A stretch of 64,000 nucleotides of DNA from Taibaiella chishuiensis (GTDB taxonomy: Bacteria > Bacteroidota > Bacteroidia > Chitinophagales > Chitinophagaceae). Under the pieces are notes generated by a model that was not told the DNA's origin, did not search any database, and saw only the letters and a program-made list of their open reading frames with translations. The translations under genes were made by a program, and so were the position numbers. Numbering within the stretch: the stretch's first letter is position 1; every line of letters starts with the position of its first letter. Below, piece by piece: positions 32,987-40,855 of the stretch. The stretch spans positions 62,001 through 126,000 of the forward strand of contig NZ_PYGD01000009.1 of the NCBI RefSeq assembly GCF_003014535.1, given 5' to 3'.

Positions 32987-33020
32987 CAAAAGTATTACAT
33001 TTGCCTCATGGAAAAACAAA
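32987..33020 (-). promoter_or_regulatory. Promoter of tsaB
   Basis: Minus-strand -7 box TACTTTTG (32994-32987) and -33 box TTTG (33020-33017) with a 22-base spacer. The -33 box lies inside the first codons of ridA. Predicted start near 32982, leader about 13 bases. Confidence 0.55.
32996..33003 (+). promoter_or_regulatory. -7 box of ridA, implying a leaderless message
   Basis: TACATTTG (exact TAnnTTTG) is separated by only cctc from the ATG at 33008, so transcription would start at or beside the start codon. It is one base away from the -7 box of tsaB on the other strand. Confidence 0.5.
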
Positions 33021-33388
33021 TCATCAATACAACTGCTGCACCTGCACCTATCGGCCCTTATAACCAGGCGGTTTGCGTGGGTAATCTTTTATTCGTATCC
33101 GGGCAGATACCCCTGGACGCCGCTACCGGAACCCTCGTGGAAAGCGGGATACAGGACGAAACTGAAAAGGTGATGGAGAACCTGGCTGCTATCCTGAAGG
33201 AAGCGGGCATGGACTTTTCGAATGTAGTAAAGAGCAGTATTTTCCTTACCGATATGAACCAGTTTGCCGCGGTAAACGAAATCTATGGTAAATACTTTAC
33301 CGAAAATGCACCGGCGCGGGAATGCGTACAGGTCGCCGCCCTGCCCAAGTTTGTACGGGTAGAGATCTCGGTGATTGCCGCCCAATAA
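33008..33388 (+). CDS. ridA: RidA family enamine/imine deaminase
   Basis: 126 residues from ATG at 33008 (MEKQIINTTAAPAPIGPYNQ). RidA hydrolyses reactive enamines and imines made by PLP enzymes such as threonine dehydratase, releasing ammonia. Key residues are Tyr18 in GPYNQA, Arg104 and Cys106 in ARECVQV, and Glu119 in VRVEI, the active RidA set. It is a homotrimer in the family, cytosolic. Length and motifs are complete. An ATG at 32984 is in frame but would make the protein begin upstream of the -7 box. Confidence 0.93.
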   Translation: MEKQIINTTAAPAPIGPYNQAVCVGNLLFVSGQIPLDAATGTLVESGIQDETEKVMENLAAILKEAGMDFSNVVKSSIFLTDMNQFAAVNEIYGKYFTENAPARECVQVAALPKFVRVEISVIAAQ

Positions 33389-33729
33389 AACGTTAAAAAA
33401 ATAAGGCGGTACAGGCCCCGCCCATACAAACTGTCTGCTGTGGTACGACTGAATAGCATACCGCGGCAGGCATTTTTTGCTTTATGCTGCCAGGGCGCCA
33501 AGCCGGGGCAAATGCCCGGTATTATTGCGTAGACAGCATCGTGGACGTCTTGCTGCGTGCCGCGCCTGTACCCCGTCTGCGCCATTTTTTGACAAGGCCA
33601 TCCGCGGTGGTGTGACGATTTGGCATTATTGGCAAATGGTTTGATATTTGTTGTACTTTCTTCGCAGGCCTTCCGTTTTTTGGATGGAAATGCCTTAAGT
33701 TTATCTTTTATTATTCAACCCATATTAAA
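33389..33729. other. Intergenic region before clpP
   Basis: No gene, RNA or strong hairpin is evident. The only promoter-like string is TAAGTTTA at 33696-33703, seven of eight bases matching TAnnTTTG, which would give clpP a leader of about 22 bases. Its GC content is ordinary. Confidence 0.4.
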
Positions 33730-34425
33730 ATGGATCACAACGAATTTCGTAAATACGCAATCAAGCATCAGGGTATCAGCAGCAATACTTTTGATAGCTA
33801 TGCCAAGCATGTAAGTGCGCAGCCTATGGCGCTTACACCATACATTATAGAGGAACGTCCGATGAATGTGGCTTCTATGGATGTATTCAGCCGCCTGATG
33901 ATGGATCGTATCATCTTCCTGGGTGAGCCTATCAACGACTATGTCGCAAACATCGTTACGGCACAGCTGTTGTTCCTCGAAAGCACCGACCGTACCCGCG
34001 ACGTGCAGATGTACATCAACAGCCCCGGCGGTAGCGTGTATGCCGGCCTGGGCGTGTATGATACCATGCAGATCGTTAACCCCGATATCGCAACCATCTG
34101 TACCGGTATTGCCGCCAGTATGGCCGCCGTATTGATGTGCGCCGGTACCCATGGCAAACGTACCGCGCTGACCCACAGCCGTATTATGATGCACCAGCCC
34201 AGCAGCGGCATCGGCGGACAGGCTACTGATATCGGTATTACCGTAAACGAGATCAAAAGGGTAAAACATAACCTGTACAGCATTATCGCCGAGCATACCG
34301 GTCAGCCTATCGAAAAAGTAGAAACCGACAGCGACCGCGACTTCTGGCTGCTGGCCGAAGAAGCCAAGGCTTACGGTATCGTGGACGAAGTGCTGAAAAG
34401 CAATCCTAAAAAGGCTAAGAAATAA
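33730..34425 (+). CDS. clpP: ATP-dependent Clp protease proteolytic subunit, first copy
   Basis: 231 residues. This serine protease subunit forms two stacked heptamers and degrades proteins fed by ClpX, ClpA or ClpC. The catalytic triad is visible: Ser130 in TGIAASMAA, His155 in RIMMHQPSS and a likely Asp204 in DSDRDFW. The oxyanion segment NSPGGSVYAGLGVYDTM is intact. The N-terminus is longer than in E. coli ClpP (about 40 extra residues before the core), with no obvious propeptide processing motif. It is followed after 61 bases by a second clpP, a tandem arrangement known in several Bacteroidota that may give mixed ClpP1P2 tetradecamers. Confidence 0.94.
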   Translation: MDHNEFRKYAIKHQGISSNTFDSYAKHVSAQPMALTPYIIEERPMNVASMDVFSRLMMDRIIFLGEPINDYVANIVTAQLLFLESTDRTRDVQMYINSPGGSVYAGLGVYDTMQIVNPDIATICTGIAASMAAVLMCAGTHGKRTALTHSRIMMHQPSSGIGGQATDIGITVNEIKRVKHNLYSIIAEHTGQPIEKVETDSDRDFWLLAEEAKAYGIVDEVLKSNPKKAKK

Positions 34426-34486
34426 GTGCATGCCCTGCCCAGGACAGCCGGAATATTCACCTTTATATCAACCTAACAATAATAAT

Positions 34487-35134
34487 ATGAATCAATATAA
34501 TCTTGCCCAGCTGGGCTTGCTGAATAAAAGCGAAGACGAAGATGAAGAGGAAGAAAAACCCGTCATCGACAAGCCATCTCCGATGGGGATGATGGCCAAG
34601 AAGTCGGAAGAAATGTTCTTTAAAAACCGTACCGTATATCTCTGGGGACCGGTAGAGGACAAGTCGGCCAAGGACGTGGTTTCCAAACTGCTGTTGCTGG
34701 ACGCCGATAAGCCCGGTAAAGAAATCAAATTCTACATCAATAGCCCGGGTGGCGTGGTAACCAGCGGTATGGTGATCTATGATGTAATGCGTATGATCAA
34801 GTCGCCGGTATCTACCATCTGTATGGGACTGGCTGCCAGTATGGGTTCTATCCTGCTGGCCGGCGGCGAAAAAGGCAAACGTTTTATATTCCCGCACGGT
34901 GAGGTCATGATCCACCAACCGAGCCTGGGTGGCTACTTCCAGGGCGTATCTGCCGACCTGGAGATCCATGCTCACCAGATCCAGAAAACCAAAGAGCTGG
35001 GCGCCAAGATCCTTTCTGAGGCCTGCGGGCAGCCTTTCGAAAAAGTGCTGAAAGACCTGGAGCGCGACTACTGGATGGATGCCAACGATGCCCTGACTTA
35101 TGGTATCGTAGATAAAATCGTAGACAAACTGTAA
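34487..35134 (+). CDS. clpP: ATP-dependent Clp protease proteolytic subunit, second copy
   Basis: 215 residues from ATG at 34487 (MNQYNLAQLG). An upstream in-frame ATG at 34430 would overlap the linker and is less likely. An acidic segment (about 14-24, EDEDEEEEK) precedes the core, unusual for ClpP and absent in the first copy. The core keeps Ser118 in GLAASMGS, His143 in VMIHQPS, a likely Asp194 in LERDYW and NSPGGVVTSG. The two copies differ across the chain, so they are not recent duplicates. A strong terminator closes the clpP pair. Confidence 0.93.
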   Translation: MNQYNLAQLGLLNKSEDEDEEEEKPVIDKPSPMGMMAKKSEEMFFKNRTVYLWGPVEDKSAKDVVSKLLLLDADKPGKEIKFYINSPGGVVTSGMVIYDVMRMIKSPVSTICMGLAASMGSILLAGGEKGKRFIFPHGEVMIHQPSLGGYFQGVSADLEIHAHQIQKTKELGAKILSEACGQPFEKVLKDLERDYWMDANDALTYGIVDKIVDKL

Positions 35135-35166
35135 CCGGCCTGTTGCCGTAAATAAATTAATGATCA

Positions 35167-35205
35167 AAAGACCTGCCCCCTTAAGGAGCAGGTCTTTTGT
35201 TTTTT
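35167..35205 (+). terminator. Rho-independent terminator after the clpP pair
   Basis: An 11-base stem (aaaagacctgc / gcaggtctttt) followed by gttttttta, 32 bases past the stop codon. Confidence 0.9.
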
Positions 35206-35718
35206 TATAATTAGTCCTGGAGCAAGCGGAATTTCCGGGGGTATTAAAAATGTGATCCCGTGAATTTCATTTTTTCTCGCAGCGAGCGCCGTGTCGCTGC
35301 GAAAAAAAATGGGGATAGATTAAACGAATTGCTTTGTTGGGCCCAATATGCTTCTTTGTCTTTTTGCCTTACCGGAAGTGTCTGTAAAAAGCGCACTTCT
35401 CCGCAATGTATCCTGCTAAGAATGCTGCACATAGCATGACGCGGACATGGACCGCGGCTTTAATCTAATCTTAAATCCTTACAGGCAGCCGTTCATTGCT
35501 CCCCGTTACCTCAGGTTAGTGGTTGTTCTGTTTTTTAGAGTTCAAATCTATAAAGTGTCTTTTATAGAAGAAATACAAGGCCCTGATCTGGTCCCTGACT
35601 TTTAAGCTTGATCCTTAGCCTCCCCTGAAAACCTGCTGGCAATAGGGACGAAGCTACCTGCTGTGCGAACTCCGAAAAGAATGGAGTAGGGTACACCATC
35701 GGGAATAAGGGGAAAGGG
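35206..35718. other. Intergenic region with one orphan hairpin
   Basis: About 510 bases without a convincing gene between the clpP terminator and the terminator of the convergent barrel gene. A 62-residue minus-strand frame (35244-35432) has no domain or codon-use support. The most structured element is the hairpin at 35271-35309. Confidence 0.5.
35271..35309. other. Orphan hairpin with T- and A-tract arms
   Basis: Arms cgcagcga and tcgctgcg around an eight-base loop, extended by a run of T on the left and of A on the right, make a long near-perfect stem. It could end transcription on the minus strand, but no gene lies directly in front of it. Confidence 0.5.
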
Positions 35719-35750
35719 AAAGGCCTGCCCCGGTTACAGAGCAGGCCTTT
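35719..35750 (-). terminator. Terminator after the second sigma/barrel pair
   Basis: A ten-base stem (aaaggcctgc / gcaggccttt) with T-rich flank, 24 bases past the stop of the minus-strand gene at 35774. The other strand also shows a T run. Confidence 0.8.
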
Positions 35751-35773
35751 TTTGTATAGGTATATTTATGGTC

Positions 35774-37804
35774 TTATCTTCTGTCCATGATGTACACCAC
35801 TTTTTCCTTCCGGCCAAAGTAGTAACCCAGCGAGAGTTGCAGAGAGGGCTGGCGGAACAGTTTGTTGATGCCTTCCGTACCTCCTTTGGCATTATCGAAG
35901 AGGATCTGCGTCATACGGGCATCTACCGATAACTTACGGGAGAAGTCGTAGCTCATACCCATGGCATAACCCAATCCAAACCGGGAGCCGAAGTCGTGTA
36001 CCTCGTCCAGTTGGCCAAACTTGTTCTGGTAAGGGTTTTTATCCTGGTCCACCTGGCTTTCTACAAAGTTGGTATTGGTACTGGTCCTCTTTTCCCAGCT
36101 TATCGGGAAAGCATAGGCCAGGTCGAGGCCGCCGAATACTGATACGCGGCCCAGGTTATAACTCATGGTTACCGGCATATGTATGCTGCCATAGCTATTG
36201 ACCTTGTATGAGGAGGTGTTAACCAGTTCCTTGCCTGAAAAGAGCCATCCGGCGCCATTCTGGGTTTTGCTTACCTCGTAGGATACGGATTGGTCCTGCA
36301 GGTTGTAGTTACTGAAATAATGGTTCATGTACTTCAACTCTGCTACCAGAGTCCAGCGTTCGCTGAGGGCGAGCAGGCCCGCTACGCCGATCTGCATACC
36401 AAAAGCGCCCGGGTTGCCAAATGAGCCGTTGCCGCCTACCATTACTGCAGCATAGAAGTTGCGGGAGCCGTCGAAGTAACCGGCTACGCCACCTGCCGTA
36501 TTCTGGATCAGCTTGTTGAAGGAGCTGGGATCTACGCTGCGGCTTGCCACTTTATAGTTGCTGAGCGGTACCAGGTTTACATGTTCGCGGGCTACCGTGC
36601 CGGCGCGTAATTTGGCCAGGGGCACCAGTTCTCTCACCGTAATGTTGACATTCAGTTTTTTCAGTTCTGCAATGTCGATTTTGGTCAGCGGTACATAACG
36701 TATGTTTTCGATACGGGTTACCGCTACGGTATCCGTAATCAGTTTGGGTGCTGTGTTCCTGGCGGCCTTGCCATGCGGGTATACATAACGTTCTACCAGG
36801 TCGATGCGTTTAAAGGTATCGCGTTGCTCTTTGTAGTAGTTGCCGTCGGGCGATTGTACAATTTTCTTGTTGTTCACTATCGCCTTGGTTTTCCAGGTCC
36901 ATGGCGTGGCACTGTTGTTGGTATTGCCGGCGCTGTTTGTCGTGTTTGTATTATCGCCCGCAGCCGTAGCGCCTTTGTCGCCGGTGGCGGAAGCCAGTGC
37001 AGTTGATGTGTTATTGTTATTATTGTTGTTACTGTTGTTACTGTTGTTGGTATTGTTGTCCTGGTGTTTAATCGTTTCCAGCACCTGTTGCTGTTTAACC
37101 ACGGTGGGTTTAACTGCGGCTATGGTGTTAGCCTGGTTGCCGGAGGCTGGGGTATTGCTGCCGTTGTTGCCTGCAGGCGCACCGGTATGGGACGCAACGG
37201 TTTGATGCGTTGGTTTTGCCTGCCGGGTTTTGTTCCGGGAAGCGGTTTGATCGCGGTTATCGGCAACTGCGCCGTTTTTGCGGGCTGCCGTGCCGGCTGT
37301 GGCATGCGTGGCCGAAGCTGCGGGGGTACCGCCGGCATGGCTCCTGCCTGTAGCCTGGCTTGCTGCCCCGCCTGTTTGTGTACCCGGACCGGCCTGCTGC
37401 TGCCCGCCGTGTGTGGCCTTAGCTTTGCCGGAATGGGTGGCAGGTGTGGTAGCGGCCAGTGTTGTTGCACGGTCGTTTTTGCTATTGCCGGAATACGGGT
37501 TATTGCCTCCGGTTGATGTATTAAGTGTACCCGCCGGTTGCGTGGCTTCGGTAAGCACCGCATCGGCTTTTTTGTCGCCGGTTACTTTCCAGTAAGCGGC
37601 TCCGCCGCCCAGCAACAGTAACGCAACTGCAGGGATGATATAACGACGAACAGACCTTCCTCCTGACACTACTCCTCCTACAGGCATTTCTGCATCCAAA
37701 AGGCCCTTCATGTTCAACCATGCGCCGGAGCCTTCGCGCTCCTCGCCGTTGCGTAAGTTCTTAAATACATCGTCAATATGGATGAAATCTTTGTTGGGAT
37801 CCAT
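35774..37804 (-). CDS. Trans-envelope protein: cytosolic tail, TM helix, Asn/Thr-rich linker, outer-membrane-type beta-barrel
   Basis: 676 residues. Residues 1-53 are hydrophilic (IDDVFKNLRNGEE, GAWLNMKGLLDAEM). A single transmembrane helix spans 54-73 (YIIPAVALLLLGGGAAYW). Residues about 80-310 are a low-complexity Ala/Gly/Thr/Asn/His linker containing an Asn/Ser run. A short conserved-looking segment follows (about 325-435) and then a C-terminal barrel (about 440-676) with strands such as NFYAAVMVGGNGSF, WTLVAELKYMNHYFS and LQLSLGYYFG. The plan matches the gene at 24867-26102, and again an ECF sigma gene lies immediately upstream (7 bases). A linker of about 230 residues could cross the periplasm. 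Role as sigma-controlling sensor is inference. Confidence 0.82.
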   Translation of the reverse strand: MDPNKDFIHIDDVFKNLRNGEEREGSGAWLNMKGLLDAEMPVGGVVSGGRSVRRYIIPAVALLLLGGGAAYWKVTGDKKADAVLTEATQPAGTLNTSTGGNNPYSGNSKNDRATTLAATTPATHSGKAKATHGGQQQAGPGTQTGGAASQATGRSHAGGTPAASATHATAGTAARKNGAVADNRDQTASRNKTRQAKPTHQTVASHTGAPAGNNGSNTPASGNQANTIAAVKPTVVKQQQVLETIKHQDNNTNNSNNSNNNNNNNTSTALASATGDKGATAAGDNTNTTNSAGNTNNSATPWTWKTKAIVNNKKIVQSPDGNYYKEQRDTFKRIDLVERYVYPHGKAARNTAPKLITDTVAVTRIENIRYVPLTKIDIAELKKLNVNITVRELVPLAKLRAGTVAREHVNLVPLSNYKVASRSVDPSSFNKLIQNTAGGVAGYFDGSRNFYAAVMVGGNGSFGNPGAFGMQIGVAGLLALSERWTLVAELKYMNHYFSNYNLQDQSVSYEVSKTQNGAGWLFSGKELVNTSSYKVNSYGSIHMPVTMSYNLGRVSVFGGLDLAYAFPISWEKRTSTNTNFVESQVDQDKNPYQNKFGQLDEVHDFGSRFGLGYAMGMSYDFSRKLSVDARMTQILFDNAKGGTEGINKLFRQPSLQLSLGYYFGRKEKVVYIMDRR
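37009..37059. repeat. Trinucleotide run encoding Asn/Ser
   Basis: About 17 units of gtt/att with act interruptions on the plus strand, coding for Asn and Ser on the minus strand inside the linker of the barrel protein. Slippage would change linker length without frameshift. Confidence 0.75.
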
Positions 37805-37811
37805 ACCGTAT

Positions 37812-38390
37812 TTATTTTTTTAAATGTAAATTTTGTTGTTCCACTTTTTCTTTTAGCATTCTCCTCGCTTCAGACACATGCCATTTGGATGTGCCTTCGC
37901 TGATTCCCAAGGTCTTGGCGATATGCTTATGGGGCATATCGTCAAGCACAAACATGTTGAATACCACACGCGTTGCCTCGGGTAATTCCTGTATCAGTTT
38001 CAGTAAATCGTTGTAATAAAGCTGATTAGCATGATCCTTGTGCACAAACTCATCTTTCTCCGCCAGTACGATGCTTTGTTTATACTTGATATTGGAAGAT
38101 GCATAATCGGCGATGGCATGGAAAATGATCCTGCGCAGCCAGCCTTCGAACGAACCCTTAAAGGAGAAGGTGCTCATTTTCTGGAAGGCGCGTAGAAAGC
38201 CATTGTTGAGTATCTCCTCCGCATTCACCTGCTCGGGAAAATACCGTTTAACCATACTCATCATCCGGGGGTAGAAAAGGTGATATATCTTCGCCTGGGC
38301 GCTTCGCTCGTTGCGAATGCACCCTTCTATAAGCTCCTGAAGTTCATCAGTTTTTACTGAGACGTTGTTATATGCCAATGCTACGGACAA
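37812..38390 (-). CDS. ECF-type RNA polymerase sigma-70 factor, probable TTG start
   Basis: 192 residues. Sigma-2 lies at about 25-95 (AKIYHLFYPRMMSMVKRYFP, NAEEILNNGFLRAFQKM, GSFEGWLRRIIFHAIADY) and sigma-4 at about 125-185 (LLKLIQELPEATRVVFNMFV, DDMPHKHIAKTLGISEG, TSKWHVSEARRMLKEKV). No ATG lies in frame before Met43 and Met44, which are inside sigma-2, so initiation must use TTG at 38390 or the TTG four codons on. It shares layout and the S-E-G-T-S-x-W-H-V motif with the sigma factor at 26083-26667. The membrane protein gene follows after seven bases. Confidence 0.9.
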   Translation of the reverse strand: MSVALAYNNVSVKTDELQELIEGCIRNERSAQAKIYHLFYPRMMSMVKRYFPEQVNAEEILNNGFLRAFQKMSTFSFKGSFEGWLRRIIFHAIADYASSNIKYKQSIVLAEKDEFVHKDHANQLYYNDLLKLIQELPEATRVVFNMFVLDDMPHKHIAKTLGISEGTSKWHVSEARRMLKEKVEQQNLHLKK

Positions 38391-38514
38391 TATTTTTTGC
38401 AGGTTTTTTATTTCGTCCTTGCCGTTAAAGACGGTCCTCTTAACACAAAGGTTGGGCTATGAAGATAAGAAAACCATACATTTCCCGCACTTATTTTTTG
38501 CGGGATATACAGGC

Positions 38515-38547
38515 AAAAGCCCCCGCTGGACAACAACGGAGGCTTTT
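38515..38547 (-). terminator. Terminator after the M1 aminopeptidase gene
   Basis: Arms aaaagcc / ggctttt with inner C/G pairs and flanking T tract on the minus strand side; 20 bases past the stop codon at 38567. Confidence 0.7.
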
Positions 38548-38566
38548 CTATTACAGTCGGATATGT

Positions 38567-40459
38567 TTATTTATCCTTCAGGATCTCGTCGATCGTTTTT
38601 TGGGCCAGGGGGTGGTAGTTGGGCCTTGCTTTCTGGTAAATCTCCTTAGCCATAACAATGCCTTCCGGTGTGGCGATCATCGCCTTGTACAGGGGCTCCA
38701 GGAATTTCTGCCTGCCGGTTACATATAGGAACGATTTCATGGCAGGGTAGGCTGCGGCATACTTGGCGCGGATCGCCAGCAGGAACCACAGGTCGGCAAT
38801 CTCGCTGTTGCCGGTTTGTGTAAAATGGAAAGTCTTATCGAGGTCCGCCATCTTTTCGGCGCTCAGGTCTTTGGGCAACAGGCGCAGGAAATGCATCCAC
38901 TCATAGGTGCTCCAACCCTTGGTTTGCAACTGGGCCGCAGCGGTGCCGTTTAAGAAGGCCTGGTTTTGGGCTTCGGCTTTTTTAAATCGCACCTGGTCGG
39001 CATGCGGGTAATCGGCCGGGATGCCGGGTGCATATACCCAGGCATCGATATTGATCTTTTTCTGCCATTCAGAGTTCTGCTTCAGCAGGTTGTCGTAAAG
39101 GTATACGAGGAAATCCTCGGTATTGATCGTTTTAAAGGCATGGCTGTCGAAATAGCCCCGGAGAAATTTATCCATGTTCTCGCGGCCTACGGTCCTTTCG
39201 ATCAGGTACAGGAAGGCAGCGCCTTTTTCGTAGGCTACATCAGTAAGCCCTACGTCCGGGTCCCTGCCTTTGAGGTCCAGTTTCAGCCAGGTATCCTTGC
39301 TGTCTTTGCCCAGGTCGTTTACGGTAGCGGCCAGGTCCTGGTAGCCCAGTTCCCAGAGCATATCGGCATAGTCCTTATCATAAGTGGCTTCCGTAATGCG
39401 GCGTTCGAAATAAACGGTAAATCCTTCGTTCAGCCAGAAGTCGTTCCAGGTGGCATTGGTAACCAGGTTGCCGCTCCAGTTGTGCGCCAACTCGTGGGCG
39501 ATCAGGTTTACCAGCGATTTGTCGCCTGCCAGTATCGTAGGCGTACTGAAGGTCAGTTTCGGGTTTTCCATACCTCCGATCGGGAAACCGGAAGGCAGGA
39601 TCAGCACATCATAACGACCCCAGCGGTAAGGACCATACAGGTTCTCCGCAGTATGGACCATAGTGCCCATATCCTCCAGTTCTTTGCGGGCCTTGCCTAA
39701 AATGGAGGGCTCGGCATATACGCCGGTGCGTTCGTCTACCGGCTGGAAGGCGATATCACCTACTGCCAGCGCCATCAGGTAAGCCGGTACCGGTTTGTCC
39801 ATTTTGAAGGTATAGGTACCGTCTGCCGATTTCTTTTGCGGGTTTTCTGCGCTCATAAGCGCCAGCAGTCCTTTGGGTACATGCACGGTAGCATCGTAGG
39901 TATAGCGGATGCCCGGGCCGTCCTGGCAGGGTATCCAGCTGCGGGCATAGATCGATTCGCTTTGGGTATAGAGGAACGGTGTTTTCTTGCCAAAGGTTTG
40001 TGCAGGCTCCAGCCATTGGAGCGCTACGGGGTTGGCCCCGGTCTGGTAGTAAATGGTAAGTGCTTTATTGCCCAGTTTCAGGGGTATACGCAGCGCGCTG
40101 CCCAATATGGGATCTGCCTTTGCCAGGTTGAAATCCGCCTTGCTGCCATCGTCGAGTATTACGCTGTCTATGGTCAGGTCCTGCGTATCGAATACAATGT
40201 CGCCTGCCTTTTGTGCATTATTAAAATCCCAGTGTGCCGATCCGCTTATTTTCTTCTTGTCGAAGTCTACACGGATATTCAGGTTGAGGTGGGTAACCCG
40301 TACGCTGTCGGCATTGGACAGGGTATGGTAATCTTTGCCCTTTTCGTCAGTTTTTTTTGTTTCCGAGGCCTGGCCGGCGCCGTTCTTTTCATTACCGGAC
40401 TGGCAGGCTGTTAAGCTCAGCAGACCGGCAAGCGGATAAAGGAGTACGTTTTTGTTCAT
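38567..40459 (-). CDS. M1 family metallo-aminopeptidase lipoprotein (leukotriene A4 hydrolase-like)
   Basis: 630 residues. The lipobox is LTAC (Cys19), so the enzyme is anchored in the envelope. M1 hallmarks are GGMEN (295-299), which binds the peptide N-terminus, and the zinc site HELAHNW (322-328) with the third ligand Glu345 in FWLNEGFTVYFE. The C-terminal helical domain (about 480-630) matches the leukotriene A4 hydrolase type. It removes N-terminal residues from peptides outside the cytoplasm and would complement DPP7 encoded at 8924-11074. A -7 box TATATTTG lies 39-46 bases upstream of the start. Confidence 0.93.
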   Translation of the reverse strand: MNKNVLLYPLAGLLSLTACQSGNEKNGAGQASETKKTDEKGKDYHTLSNADSVRVTHLNLNIRVDFDKKKISGSAHWDFNNAQKAGDIVFDTQDLTIDSVILDDGSKADFNLAKADPILGSALRIPLKLGNKALTIYYQTGANPVALQWLEPAQTFGKKTPFLYTQSESIYARSWIPCQDGPGIRYTYDATVHVPKGLLALMSAENPQKKSADGTYTFKMDKPVPAYLMALAVGDIAFQPVDERTGVYAEPSILGKARKELEDMGTMVHTAENLYGPYRWGRYDVLILPSGFPIGGMENPKLTFSTPTILAGDKSLVNLIAHELAHNWSGNLVTNATWNDFWLNEGFTVYFERRITEATYDKDYADMLWELGYQDLAATVNDLGKDSKDTWLKLDLKGRDPDVGLTDVAYEKGAAFLYLIERTVGRENMDKFLRGYFDSHAFKTINTEDFLVYLYDNLLKQNSEWQKKINIDAWVYAPGIPADYPHADQVRFKKAEAQNQAFLNGTAAAQLQTKGWSTYEWMHFLRLLPKDLSAEKMADLDKTFHFTQTGNSEIADLWFLLAIRAKYAAAYPAMKSFLYVTGRQKFLEPLYKAMIATPEGIVMAKEIYQKARPNYHPLAQKTIDEILKDK

Positions 40460-40497
40460 GAATTTTGTGTTTTCAGCCGCTTGTATCGGGACTTTTG

Positions 40498-40505
40498 CAA
40501 ATATA
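40498..40505 (-). promoter_or_regulatory. -7 box of the M1 aminopeptidase gene
   Basis: Minus-strand TATATTTG matches TAnnTTTG exactly; predicted start near 40493, leader about 34 bases. No clear -33 box. Confidence 0.45.
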
Positions 40506-40855
40506 AATTTATGCAGGGAGTTTGGCTTATTTTTTTGTGCCTTGTCTGCCCTGGTTGCTACACGGATAAGGCGGGGCTCAAACCTTTTTCTTCTTCTTGC
40601 CGTCTTTGTTGCTGAAGCCTTGCCTGGTTATAATAAATTAATATTAAACAATTTGTGTTTTACCCTGATGGATAGCTAAATGTGTTTTCTTTAATTAATT
40701 ATTTGTTGTTGATTTGTTTGTGCAGGCATAAATTATTACTGCCCGTCCTTCTTTTTGTATACGGTTTTATTAAGTTTAAGCAAGCTAACCACTTTATGTA
40801 CAGGGGGATAGTGCCGAAAACCCTTTTTTAGAGTAGGCAAAACGAAAACCAAGAT
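40506..40855. other. Intergenic region before the first beta-helix protein
   Basis: AT-rich in its second half (40640-40800) with no gene, RNA or strong hairpin. The only weak promoter-like string is TAAGTTTA near 40770. It separates divergent genes. Confidence 0.4.

Noticed and set aside
33389-33729. Riboswitch or RNA gene ahead of clpP
   Set aside because: No conserved riboswitch core, cloverleaf or strong hairpin could be found there.
35244-35432. 62-residue minus-strand frame in the gap after clpP
   Set aside because: No domain, signal or start context; it runs through the hairpin at 35271-35309.
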